A DNA stretch of 9,894 bases from the NCBI GenBank assembly GCA_030673425.1, contig DAOVJB010000032.1, positions 1-9,894 of the forward strand. The letters run 5' to 3'. The DNA is from Elusimicrobiota bacterium (lineage in GTDB: Bacteria > CAYTYR01 > UBA6262 > DAOVJB01). Below the pieces are notes generated by a model. The model was not told the origin of the DNA and did not search any database. It was given only the letters and a program-made list of their open reading frames with translations. Position numbers and translations under genes: made by a program. Below are positions 1 through 6,801 of the stretch, piece after piece (the stretch's first letter is position 1; the number at the start of each line of letters is the position of its first letter).

Positions 1-286
1 AAAGCTCAACCCATAAATCTGTTTTATCGGCTTTTATAACCTGCATCTCACCTTTAGAAATAGTTTTTCCATCCAGGGTCTTTTTCAATATTAACTGGGC
101 TAATCCCATATATGTAGGAGAAATTATCTCAGTAAATTTCTTCCCTATTAATTCCTCTTTCCTGTATCCTGTAAAATTTACCAACGCGTTATTTATTTCT
201 TGGATATTACCTTCCAGGTCAAGTGTAAATACAGCATGACTGATTGAATTAAATATCTGGGTATATCTCTCTTCAGGACCACTCAT
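1..286 (-). CDS. PAS-domain signalling protein, N-terminal part (truncated by window edge)
   Basis: The first 95 residues are visible; the rest lies beyond the window. There is no signal peptide or membrane segment, so the N-terminus is cytoplasmic. Residues about 4-95 form a PAS fold: RYTQIFNSISHAVFTLDLEG is the typical first helix and strand, INNALVNFTGYRKEELIGK is the conserved PAS core helix with the usual GY..EEL.G pattern, and KADKTDLWVEL at 85-95 is the usual closing strand. PAS domains sense small molecules, redox state or partner proteins, usually ahead of a histidine kinase, GGDEF or other output module, which cannot be seen here. The ATG (286-284) lies one base after the stop of the last binding-protein gene. 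Its GGAGG Shine-Dalgarno is inside that gene's final codons, so the two are very likely translationally coupled. The PAS call is firm; the output type is unknown. Confidence 0.9.
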   Translation of the reverse strand, partial: MSGPEERYTQIFNSISHAVFTLDLEGNIQEINNALVNFTGYRKEELIGKKFTEIISPTYMGLAQLILKKTLDGKTISKGEMQVIKADKTDLWVEL

Positions 287-287
287 A

Positions 288-1562
288 TTATTTTACCTCC
301 CATTTTGCTAAAAGCTCATCTGCTTTTTGAGCTGCTTCATCTATATCCTTTTTTACTAACCAAAAATCAAATTGTTTTTTCTGTATTCTTTCCCATATTT
401 TTGAAAAACAATCTATTAAAAGTAGTTCTATCTCCCCCCACGCAGGTACGTTAGGAAATGCCCGGCCAAATCTCCATGATTCTTTAAGAACTCTGCTTTT
501 AACCTCGTCAGTTATAAACATAGCATCAAAAGATTCCAAGAGACTGGGAAGCATATTTATAGTCTTTGGATAGCTATTTTGAGAATCAAATGAAACGAAA
601 AATTTAATTAAATTCCATGCCTGCTGAGGCTGGGTACAAAAACTGGTTATTGCTAAATTACTGCCACCACAGAAGACAAACCGACCGGCTGGCCCAGCCG
701 GAAATAAACTAGCCTTACAATACCCGCCAACCTCCGGGCTAAACGAAGCAGAGTTGGGGTCAAGAAGACCTGGCATACAATGCGCTCCTGAAAAAGCCAT
801 AACATAATCGCCTTTAACACAGAAGCTATAAGCCACATCTTCGGTACTTTGTTTTAATGATTCCGGAGATATATATCCCTTACTATTTAATCCTAAAAAG
901 AATTCTATGCCTTTCAAAGCTGCTTCACTATTAAAAACAGCTTTTTTGCCGTCTTGAGAAATAAAATCTCCGCCTGCACCCCATATCCACGGGGCTATAT
1001 TATGAACTAAAAGAGTCTCTTTTTGTCCGGAAACCCCTAAAGCAGCTAATTCCCCACCTCTACTTTTTACCCCTTGAACCCGGCGGCATGCTTCTAAAAA
1101 CGTATCCCAAATATCTAAATCCATAGGGGTTAACCCTACTTGGGCAAATATATCATCACGATAATATAAAGTCCGTATATCTACAAACCAGGGTAATGAA
1201 CTCATCCTCTTAGTCTCTCCAAAAGCAGACTCTTTCTTGTTAACCTCGGGGAAACAACAATTGGTCCAAGCAGCTGGTACAAAACTCTCTCCTCCGCCTA
1301 TAGTTTCAACAAAATCTGTGATGTCTTTCAGGATACCCAGATAGGCAAAAGACGCATTCCAGGTACTACCTATTTGTATTATATCAGGCCCTTCTTTCTT
1401 ATCTTTTAAGGCGACAATCTTATCCCATGCTTCGACCCATGAAATTTCTTCCAGTCTAACCTCAATTCCTGCAAATTCTTCCTGAAAAGCTGCTATCTGA
1501 CGAGATACAAGCCGCTTAGTTTGAACAGTAACAGGTAAAATCCACATATTTAGGGTGGTCAT
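288..1562 (-). CDS. Cytoplasmic MalE-like solute-binding protein, paralogue A (last of six, divergent)
   Basis: 424 aa, family-1 (MalE-like, type II periplasmic-binding fold) solute-binding protein with no signal peptide: the first beta-strand (LNMWIL) begins at residue 4. ATG start with a strong GGGAGGG site at good spacing. Family landmarks are GPDIIQIGSTWN (58-69), SSLPWFVDIR (121-130), VHNIAPWIWGAGGDF (186-200), GRFVFCGGSN (293-302) and FGRAFPNVPAWGEIE (365-379). It is the odd member of the array. The glycine-rich WGAG loop after strand 1, present in B-E, is replaced by LPVTVQ; about 10 residues are inserted at roughly 106-120; and it has extra cysteines (102, 248, 262, 309) beyond the four shared by all copies (103, 159, 282, 298). 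It resembles F more than B-E (for example GQKETLLVHN and GPAGRFVFC). Thirty-eight bases separate it from gene B upstream, and the PAS gene follows directly. The fold is confident; ligand and partner are unknown. Confidence 0.9.
   Translation of the reverse strand: MTTLNMWILPVTVQTKRLVSRQIAAFQEEFAGIEVRLEEISWVEAWDKIVALKDKKEGPDIIQIGSTWNASFAYLGILKDITDFVETIGGGESFVPAAWTNCCFPEVNKKESAFGETKRMSSLPWFVDIRTLYYRDDIFAQVGLTPMDLDIWDTFLEACRRVQGVKSRGGELAALGVSGQKETLLVHNIAPWIWGAGGDFISQDGKKAVFNSEAALKGIEFFLGLNSKGYISPESLKQSTEDVAYSFCVKGDYVMAFSGAHCMPGLLDPNSASFSPEVGGYCKASLFPAGPAGRFVFCGGSNLAITSFCTQPQQAWNLIKFFVSFDSQNSYPKTINMLPSLLESFDAMFITDEVKSRVLKESWRFGRAFPNVPAWGEIELLLIDCFSKIWERIQKKQFDFWLVKKDIDEAAQKADELLAKWEVK
296..300 (-). 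promoter_or_regulatory. Shine-Dalgarno of the PAS gene, inside gene A
   Basis: GGAGG sits 9 bases before the PAS gene ATG and is formed by the last codons of binding-protein gene A (encoding W-E-V-K-stop). The other paralogues end at or near LLAK/LLAE, so the short C-terminal extension of gene A is what supplies this ribosome-binding site. It supports coupled translation of receptor and PAS protein. Confidence 0.8.
676..708. repeat. 33-base exact repeat, copy in gene A
   Basis: Identical in DNA to 7178-7210 in gene F; it encodes the region around GPAGRFVF. It contains a 17-base near-palindrome (685-701, arms ccggctgg and ccagccgg around one central c). The flanking codons differ between A and F, so this is a local identity patch. 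Confidence 0.8.
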
Positions 1563-1600
1563 CTATTTTCCCTCCCGTTGAATTTAAGTCTATATTAATT

Positions 1601-2842
1601 TTATCCCTCTTTTGCCAGCAGATTATCCGCTTCATCTGCAGCATCATCTAAATCCGCTTTTACCAGGCTGAAGTCATAATTCCCCTTCTGAATCCTCCCA
1701 AAAATCTTGCCAAAATGTGCTATTAGTAATGATTCTATCTCGCCCCATGCAGCCACGTTAGGAAATGCCCGGCCGTATTTCCAGGAATCCTTAAGTCCCC
1801 TCCATTCAGGTCTGTCTTCCATGAAAATCGCATCAAAAGACTCCAACAAACCCGGGAACATATTCAATGTTTTAGGATAACGACTCTGTGATTCGTACAA
1901 AGTAAGGTATTTAACCAGCTCCCATGCCTGTTCAGGATACTGTGAAAAACTTGTAACTGCTATGTTGCTACCCCCGCAGAAGACAAACCTGCCTCCTGGT
2001 CCTGAAGGGAATAAACTGGATGTACAATTCTCAGCAATGTCAGGATTATAGAAAGTATCAGAGGAATCAAGTGGACTGGAATTACTAAGAGGTCCGGGAA
2101 TAGACATCACATAATCTCCTCTTGAAAAAAATCCTCTGGCTATCTCTTCAGTGGTTAATTTTAATGTAGAAGAAGAAATATATCCATTACTAATAAGTCT
2201 CAGGTAAAATGCTATCCCGTTAAGAGCCTCATCGCTGTTAAAAGTAGCTTTCTTCCCATCCTGAGTTACGAAATCTCCCCCCGCACCCCATATCCACGGA
2301 GCAATGTTATGCAAAAGGAGAGCTTCCTGCTGCCCTGAGACACCAAGTACTCCAAGCTCTTTTTCATCTTTTCTAAAACCTTTAATGTCCTTACAGGTCT
2401 TTTCAAAAGATGTCCACTTGTCTAAACCGTCAGTCGGTATTCTCAATTTCCCAAAGATATCCGTTCTATAGTAAATCGCCCTTATATCAACAAACCAGGG
2501 CAAAGAACTCACTCTTTCAGAACCAGGAAAATGACAGCTGCCCCATGCTGCAGGAATGAAAATATCTCCTGTCAGCCCCGCATCATAAACCTCCTGGGTG
2601 ATATCCTTTAATACCCCTAAATGAGCTAACGTACCATTCCATGTGGATCCTACCTGTAAAATATCAGGGCCTTTCTTTTCCTCAGATGCCTTCATTATAC
2701 TGCCCCAGGCATCCCGCCATGGTATTAAAGTTACTTCTATTTCCAAATCCAGGTATTGTTTTAGAAAGGTCTTGACTTCTTGTTTTACCAATTGCTTGGC
2801 GGCTGTTCCTGCACCCCAAATCCACATATTTAGTTTAACCAT
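1601..2842 (-). CDS. Cytoplasmic MalE-like solute-binding protein, paralogue B
   Basis: 413 aa, same family. The ATG is preceded by GGAGG with a 6-base spacer, and an in-frame stop just upstream excludes a signal-peptide extension. Strand 1 and the glycine loop read NMWIWGAGTAAKQLVKQE (5-22). GPDILQVGSTWNGTLAHLG (58-76) corresponds to the GPDI region of maltose-binding protein, SLPWFVDIRAIYYR (113-126) to its hinge strand, and GGRFVFCGGSN (283-293) to the second hinge segment. Cysteines 103, 150, 273 and 289 are the four shared by the whole array. Unlike C, D and E it lacks the two-residue insertion in the NAWAWEF segment (QAWELVKYL here), so it looks like the earliest branch of the B-E group. 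The end (LLAKEG) is two residues longer than the usual LLAK. Gap to gene C is 34 bases. Confidence 0.9.
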   Translation of the reverse strand: MVKLNMWIWGAGTAAKQLVKQEVKTFLKQYLDLEIEVTLIPWRDAWGSIMKASEEKKGPDILQVGSTWNGTLAHLGVLKDITQEVYDAGLTGDIFIPAAWGSCHFPGSERVSSLPWFVDIRAIYYRTDIFGKLRIPTDGLDKWTSFEKTCKDIKGFRKDEKELGVLGVSGQQEALLLHNIAPWIWGAGGDFVTQDGKKATFNSDEALNGIAFYLRLISNGYISSSTLKLTTEEIARGFFSRGDYVMSIPGPLSNSSPLDSSDTFYNPDIAENCTSSLFPSGPGGRFVFCGGSNIAVTSFSQYPEQAWELVKYLTLYESQSRYPKTLNMFPGLLESFDAIFMEDRPEWRGLKDSWKYGRAFPNVAAWGEIESLLIAHFGKIFGRIQKGNYDFSLVKADLDDAADEADNLLAKEG

Positions 2843-2876
2843 TTTCTTCCTCCACCAAAGTTTTGCAATTTTTATC

Positions 2877-4115
2877 TTATTTTGCTAACAGTTTGTTTAC
2901 CTCTTCTGCTGCTTTATCTAAATCCTCTTTTACAAGGTTGTAGTCATAATTCCCTTCCTGTATCCTCGCAAAAATCTTACCAAAACATTTAATTAATAAT
3001 GCCTCTATCTCACCCCAGACAGCTACGTTAGGAAACGCCCTGCCGTATTTCCATAAATCCTTAAATCCTCCCCATACTGCCTTCTGCTCCATAAAAGCCG
3101 CATCAAAAGATTCCAAGAGACTCGGGAACATATTCAATCTCTTGGGGTAATGGCTCTGTGACTCATATGAAACCAGGAATCTAATAAATTCCCAGGCCCA
3201 GGCATTACGAGGGTATGGTGAAAAACTGGTCACTCCTAAATTGCTTCCCCCGCAAAAGACAAATTTACCTCCTCGCCCGGCAGGAAATAATAAAGGCATA
3301 CAATTCTCGGCAATTTCAGCTCTATAGTTATGATGTCCGGGATCAAGCGGGCTGGAGTCACTAAGTGGTCCGGGAACAGATATGGCATAGGTACCTTTTG
3401 TAAAGGCTTCTCTGGCTATTTCTTCAGTTTTTAATTTTAATGCTGCAGGAGGAATATAGCCGTTGCTGATCAGTCCCATGTAAAATGCTATTCCGTTAAG
3501 AGCTTCCTCGCCGTTAAAAGCGGCCTTTTTCCCGTCAGGGGTCAAGAAATCCCCACCTGCACCCCAAATCCAAGGAGCTATATTATGCAACAGGAGGGCA
3601 TCCTGTTGTCCTGACACACCGAATACTTCAATGGGTTTATCTAATTTAGCATTTTTAATCTTCTTGCAGCTATTCTCAAAAGATGTCCAATCATCTAAAC
3701 TTTCAGCTGTCAACGATAACTCCCGAAAAATATCTGTTCTGTAATAAATCGCCCTTATATCCGCAAACCAGGGCAAAGAACTTACTCTTTCAGAACCGGG
3801 AAAATGACAGCTACTCCAGGCTGCAGGAACGAAAATGTCTCCTGTGAGATTTGCATCAATGACTTCCTGTGTAATATCTTTTAAGACTCCCAGATGAGCT
3901 AACGTACCATTCCATGTAGACCCTACCTGTAAAATATCCGGGCCTTTTTTCTCTTTAGCTGCATTCATTATACTATCCCAGGCATCCTGCCAGGGTATTA
4001 AGGTTACATCCACATCCACATCTGGATAACGTTCGTTAAATGCTCTGGTTTCCTGTTTCATCAACTGCTTGGCAGCTGTTCCCGCACCCCAGACCCACAT
4101 CTTTAGCTTGATCAC
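2877..4115 (-). CDS. Cytoplasmic MalE-like solute-binding protein, paralogue C (GTG start)
   Basis: 412 aa when started at the GTG at 4115-4113. A longer reading to a TTG at 4139 is possible but has no ribosome-binding site. The GTG has AAGGAG six bases upstream, laid out as in gene B, and makes the N-terminus (VIKLKMWVWGAG) align with the other copies. No signal peptide. Landmarks: GPDILQVGSTWN (58-69), SLPWFADIRAIYYR (113-126, alanine where the others have valine), LLHNIAPWIWGAGGDF (175-190), GGKFVFCGGSN (282-292) and YGRAFPNVAVWGEIE (357-371). Shared cysteines are 103, 150, 272 and 288. It carries the NAWAWEF insertion that groups it with D and E. The spacers on both sides (to B and to D) resemble each other, consistent with duplication of a gene-plus-spacer unit. 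Ligand unknown. Confidence 0.9.
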   Translation of the reverse strand: MIKLKMWVWGAGTAAKQLMKQETRAFNERYPDVDVDVTLIPWQDAWDSIMNAAKEKKGPDILQVGSTWNGTLAHLGVLKDITQEVIDANLTGDIFVPAAWSSCHFPGSERVSSLPWFADIRAIYYRTDIFRELSLTAESLDDWTSFENSCKKIKNAKLDKPIEVFGVSGQQDALLLHNIAPWIWGAGGDFLTPDGKKAAFNGEEALNGIAFYMGLISNGYIPPAALKLKTEEIAREAFTKGTYAISVPGPLSDSSPLDPGHHNYRAEIAENCMPLLFPAGRGGKFVFCGGSNLGVTSFSPYPRNAWAWEFIRFLVSYESQSHYPKRLNMFPSLLESFDAAFMEQKAVWGGFKDLWKYGRAFPNVAVWGEIEALLIKCFGKIFARIQEGNYDYNLVKEDLDKAAEEVNKLLAK

Positions 4116-4166
4116 TTTCTTCTCCTTAATTAAGATCAAAAATCTAAAAGTTTTGTACTTTTTATC

Positions 4167-5411
4167 TTATTCTGCTAACAGTTTGTTTACCTTTTCTGCT
4201 GCATTATCTAAATCCTCTTTTACAAGGTTATAATCATAATTACCTTTTTGTACTCTGGCAAAAATTTTACCAAAACATTCAATCAGCAACGGTTCAATCT
4301 CACCCCAGGCAGCTACATTAGGAAACGCCCTGCCGTATTTCCATAAATCCTTAAGTCCCTTCCATGATGCCTTTTCTTCCATAGAGATGGCATCAAACGC
4401 TTCCATCAGGCTGGGTAGCATATTTAATGTCCTGGGACAACGAGTCTGTGATTCATAAGAACTGGTAAGGTATTTAACAAACTCCCAGGCCCAGGCGTTT
4501 TGCGGATATGGCGAAAAACTGGTCACCGCTAAATTACTACCTCCACAGAAGACAAATCTACCGCCTATCCCCGCAGGGAATAATGAAGGCATACAATTCT
4601 CAGCAATCTCAGGTGTATAGTCAGGGTGCACAGGATCAAGTACGCTGGATTCACTAAGAGGTCCGGGAATAGCCATTGCGTACTCTCCTCTTACAAAAAA
4701 ACCTCTGACTATCTCCTCGGTATTTACCATTAATGCTGAAACAGGAATATAACCGTTATTAATAAGTCTCATGTAAAACGTTATTCCGTTAAGAGCTTCC
4801 TCGCTGTTAAAAGCAGCCTTTTTCCCGTCGGGTGTTAAGAAATCTCCGCCTGCACCCCAAATCCACGGAGCTATATTATGCAACAGGGTTGCATCCTGCT
4901 GCCCTGATACACCAAGTATTCCGACTAGTTTTTCCTCTTGTATCAACTCCTTAATCTTCTTGCAGGCTTTCTCAAAAGATGTCCAGTTAACCAAACTGTC
5001 AGCTGATAGCCCAAATTGCCCGAAGATATCTTCTCTGTAATAAATCGCCCTTATATCAACAAACCAGGGTAACGAACTTATTCTCGGCGAACCAGGGAAA
5101 TGACAGCTACTCCAGGCTGCGGGAACGAAAATGTCTCCTGTGAGATTTGCATCATAAACCTCCTGTGTAATATCTTTTAGCACTCCCAGATGAGCTAATG
5201 TTCCGTTCCATGTAGAACCTACCTGTAAAATATCAGGTCCTCTTTTTTCCTTGGCTGCTTTCATTATACTACCCCATGCATCCCGCCAAGGTATTGAAGT
5301 TATTTCAACTTCTAAATCCGGAAATTTTTTCTTAAAAGCTCCTACTTCTTTTTTTACCAATTGCTTGGCAGCTGCTCCTGCACCCCAAATCCACATATTC
5401 ACTGTAACCAT
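4167..5411 (-). CDS. Cytoplasmic MalE-like solute-binding protein, paralogue D
   Basis: 414 aa, ATG start. The Shine-Dalgarno is weak (AAAAGGA followed by a run of A), in contrast to the GGAGG sites of A, B and F. No signal peptide; the mature fold begins at residue 3 (TVNMWIWGAGAAAKQLVKKE). Landmarks as in the other central copies: GPDILQVGSTWN (58-69), SLPWFVDIRAIYYR (113-126), LLHNIAPWIWGAGGDF (176-191), GGRFVFCGGSN (283-293), YGRAFPNVAAWGEIE (359-373). Shared cysteines 103, 150, 273 and 289, plus 325 and 379. It has the AWAWEF insertion seen in C and E, and one extra serine in YLTSSYESQ (314-322). A 51-base gap separates it from gene C downstream. Most differences from its neighbours lie at about 20-38, 131-165 and 223-240, outside the pocket-forming motifs. 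Confidence 0.9.
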   Translation of the reverse strand: MVTVNMWIWGAGAAAKQLVKKEVGAFKKKFPDLEVEITSIPWRDAWGSIMKAAKEKRGPDILQVGSTWNGTLAHLGVLKDITQEVYDANLTGDIFVPAAWSSCHFPGSPRISSLPWFVDIRAIYYREDIFGQFGLSADSLVNWTSFEKACKKIKELIQEEKLVGILGVSGQQDATLLHNIAPWIWGAGGDFLTPDGKKAAFNSEEALNGITFYMRLINNGYIPVSALMVNTEEIVRGFFVRGEYAMAIPGPLSESSVLDPVHPDYTPEIAENCMPSLFPAGIGGRFVFCGGSNLAVTSFSPYPQNAWAWEFVKYLTSSYESQTRCPRTLNMLPSLMEAFDAISMEEKASWKGLKDLWKYGRAFPNVAAWGEIEPLLIECFGKIFARVQKGNYDYNLVKEDLDNAAEKVNKLLAE

Positions 5412-5489
5412 TTTTTTTCCTTTTCTAACATAAAAATCTCAAAATTTCTACTTCATTTTGAATAATTTTATATTTAATAGCGGCTTATC
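5412..5489 (-). repeat. Spacer E-to-D, related to the F-to-E spacer
   Basis: A 78-base AT-rich spacer with no ORF and no clear promoter. It shares blocks with 6729-6801: aaaaatctc, a central AT-rich stretch, a form of aataa-ttttatat, and the start of the preceding gene's end. This is best explained by tandem duplication of a gene with its spacer. Confidence 0.6.
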
Positions 5490-6728
5490 TCATTTTGCTA
5501 ACAGCGTATTTACCTTTTCTGCTGTCTTGCCTAAATCCTCTTTTACCAAAGAAAAATCATAATTCCCTTCTTGCACCCTGGCAAAAATCTCACCGAAAGA
5601 TTCTATTAATAATAATTCTATATCACCCCAGGCAGCTACGTTAGGAAATGCCCGACCGTATTTCCACGAATCCTTAAGCCCCCTCCATTCACGTCTTTCT
5701 TCCATAAACACCGTATCAAACGCTTCCATCAGGCTCGGTAACATATTCAATGTCTTGGGATAACGGCTCTGTGAGTCATATGACACCAGAAACTTAACAA
5801 ATTCCCATGCCCAGGCGTTTTGAGGATATGGCGAAAAACTCGTTACTGCTACATTGCTACCTCCGCAGAAAACGAACCTGCCCTCTCCTCCCGCAGGAAA
5901 TAAGGAGGGCATACAATTCTCGGCGATTTCCTCTCTATACTCAGGATGGACAGGGTCGAGAAAGCTGGAATCACTAAGAGGTCCTGGAATAGCCATAGCA
6001 TATTCTCCTTTTGTAAAAAAACTTCTGGACACTTCTTCGGTGTTTAACTTTAACGCTGAAAGAGAAATATAGCCGTTGCTGATCAGTCCCATGTAAAATG
6101 CTATTCCGTTAAGAGCCTCGTTGCTGTTAAAAGCTGCTTCTTTCCCGTCAGGTGTCAGGAAATCTCCGCCTGCACCCCAGATCCATGGAGCTATATTATG
6201 TAAAAGTAATGCTTCCTGCTGTCCTGAAACAGCAAGCACTCCAATTGGTTCCTTCTCCTTAAAATTCTTAATTTTCTTACAGACATTTTCAAAAGATATC
6301 CAATTATCTAAATCCTGCGACGGTATCCCTAATTTCTGAAATATATCTTCTCTGTAGTAAATCGCCCTTATATCAACAAACCAGGGTAAAGAGGTTATTC
6401 GCTCGGAGCCAGGAAAATGACAGCTGCTCCAGGCTGCAGGGACAAAAACATCCTCTATGACATTTGCATCAATGACTTCCTGTGTAATATCTTTTAAGAC
6501 TCCCATATGAGCTAATGTTCCATTCCATGTAGACCCTACCTGTAAAATATCAGGTCCCTTCTTTTCCTCGGCTGCCTTCATTATACTATTCCAGGCATCC
6601 CGCCAGGGTATTAAAGTTACGTTTACATCCACACCAGAATGATGCTCCTTAAAAACCCTTGCTTCCTGTTTCACCAGCTGTTTGGCGGCTGTCCCTGCAC
6701 CCCAAATCCACATGTTAAGTGTAACCAT
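5490..6728 (-). CDS. Cytoplasmic MalE-like solute-binding protein, paralogue E
   Basis: 412 aa, ATG start with a weak AGAGAAG site followed by A-rich sequence. No signal peptide (MVTLNMWIWGAGTAAKQLV at the N-terminus). Landmarks: GPDILQVGSTWN (58-69), SLPWFVDIRAIYYR (113-126), LLHNIAPWIWGAGGDF (175-190), GRFVFCGGSN (283-292), YGRAFPNVAAWGDIE (357-371). Shared cysteines are 103, 150, 272 and 288. With C and D it shares the NAWAWEF insertion, and with D the LPSLMEAFD form of the late-domain motif. The 73-base spacer upstream (to F) and the 78-base spacer downstream (to D) are recognisably related, which points to a gene-plus-spacer duplication. In maltose-binding protein the equivalents of these motifs form the cleft between two lobes; here they are nearly unchanged between copies. 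Confidence 0.9.
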   Translation of the reverse strand: MVTLNMWIWGAGTAAKQLVKQEARVFKEHHSGVDVNVTLIPWRDAWNSIMKAAEEKKGPDILQVGSTWNGTLAHMGVLKDITQEVIDANVIEDVFVPAAWSSCHFPGSERITSLPWFVDIRAIYYREDIFQKLGIPSQDLDNWISFENVCKKIKNFKEKEPIGVLAVSGQQEALLLHNIAPWIWGAGGDFLTPDGKEAAFNSNEALNGIAFYMGLISNGYISLSALKLNTEEVSRSFFTKGEYAMAIPGPLSDSSFLDPVHPEYREEIAENCMPSLFPAGGEGRFVFCGGSNVAVTSFSPYPQNAWAWEFVKFLVSYDSQSRYPKTLNMLPSLMEAFDTVFMEERREWRGLKDSWKYGRAFPNVAAWGDIELLLIESFGEIFARVQEGNYDFSLVKEDLGKTAEKVNTLLAK

Positions 6729-6801
6729 TTTTTTCTTCTCTATACAAAAATCTCTAAATTTTTATTACTTTAAATAACTTTATATCTAAAAGATGTTTAT
6801 C
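6729..6801 (-). repeat. Spacer F-to-E, related to the E-to-D spacer
   Basis: A 73-base AT-rich spacer matching 5412-5489 in block order. It has no terminator hairpin, and I see no convincing promoter, so transcription probably reads through from F into E. Confidence 0.6.

Noticed and set aside
685-701. 17-base near-palindrome as a terminator or operator
   Set aside because: It lies in the middle of a conserved coding motif (GPAGR), has almost no loop and is not followed by a T-tract.
2643-2888. Plus-strand ORFs opposite the binding-protein genes (also 5251-5433, 5854-6072, 6121-6339) and a short minus-strand alternative-frame ORF at 653-838
   Set aside because: They lie antisense or out of frame within well-conserved coding sequence, recur at equivalent places in paralogues, and have no domain or good ribosome-binding site.
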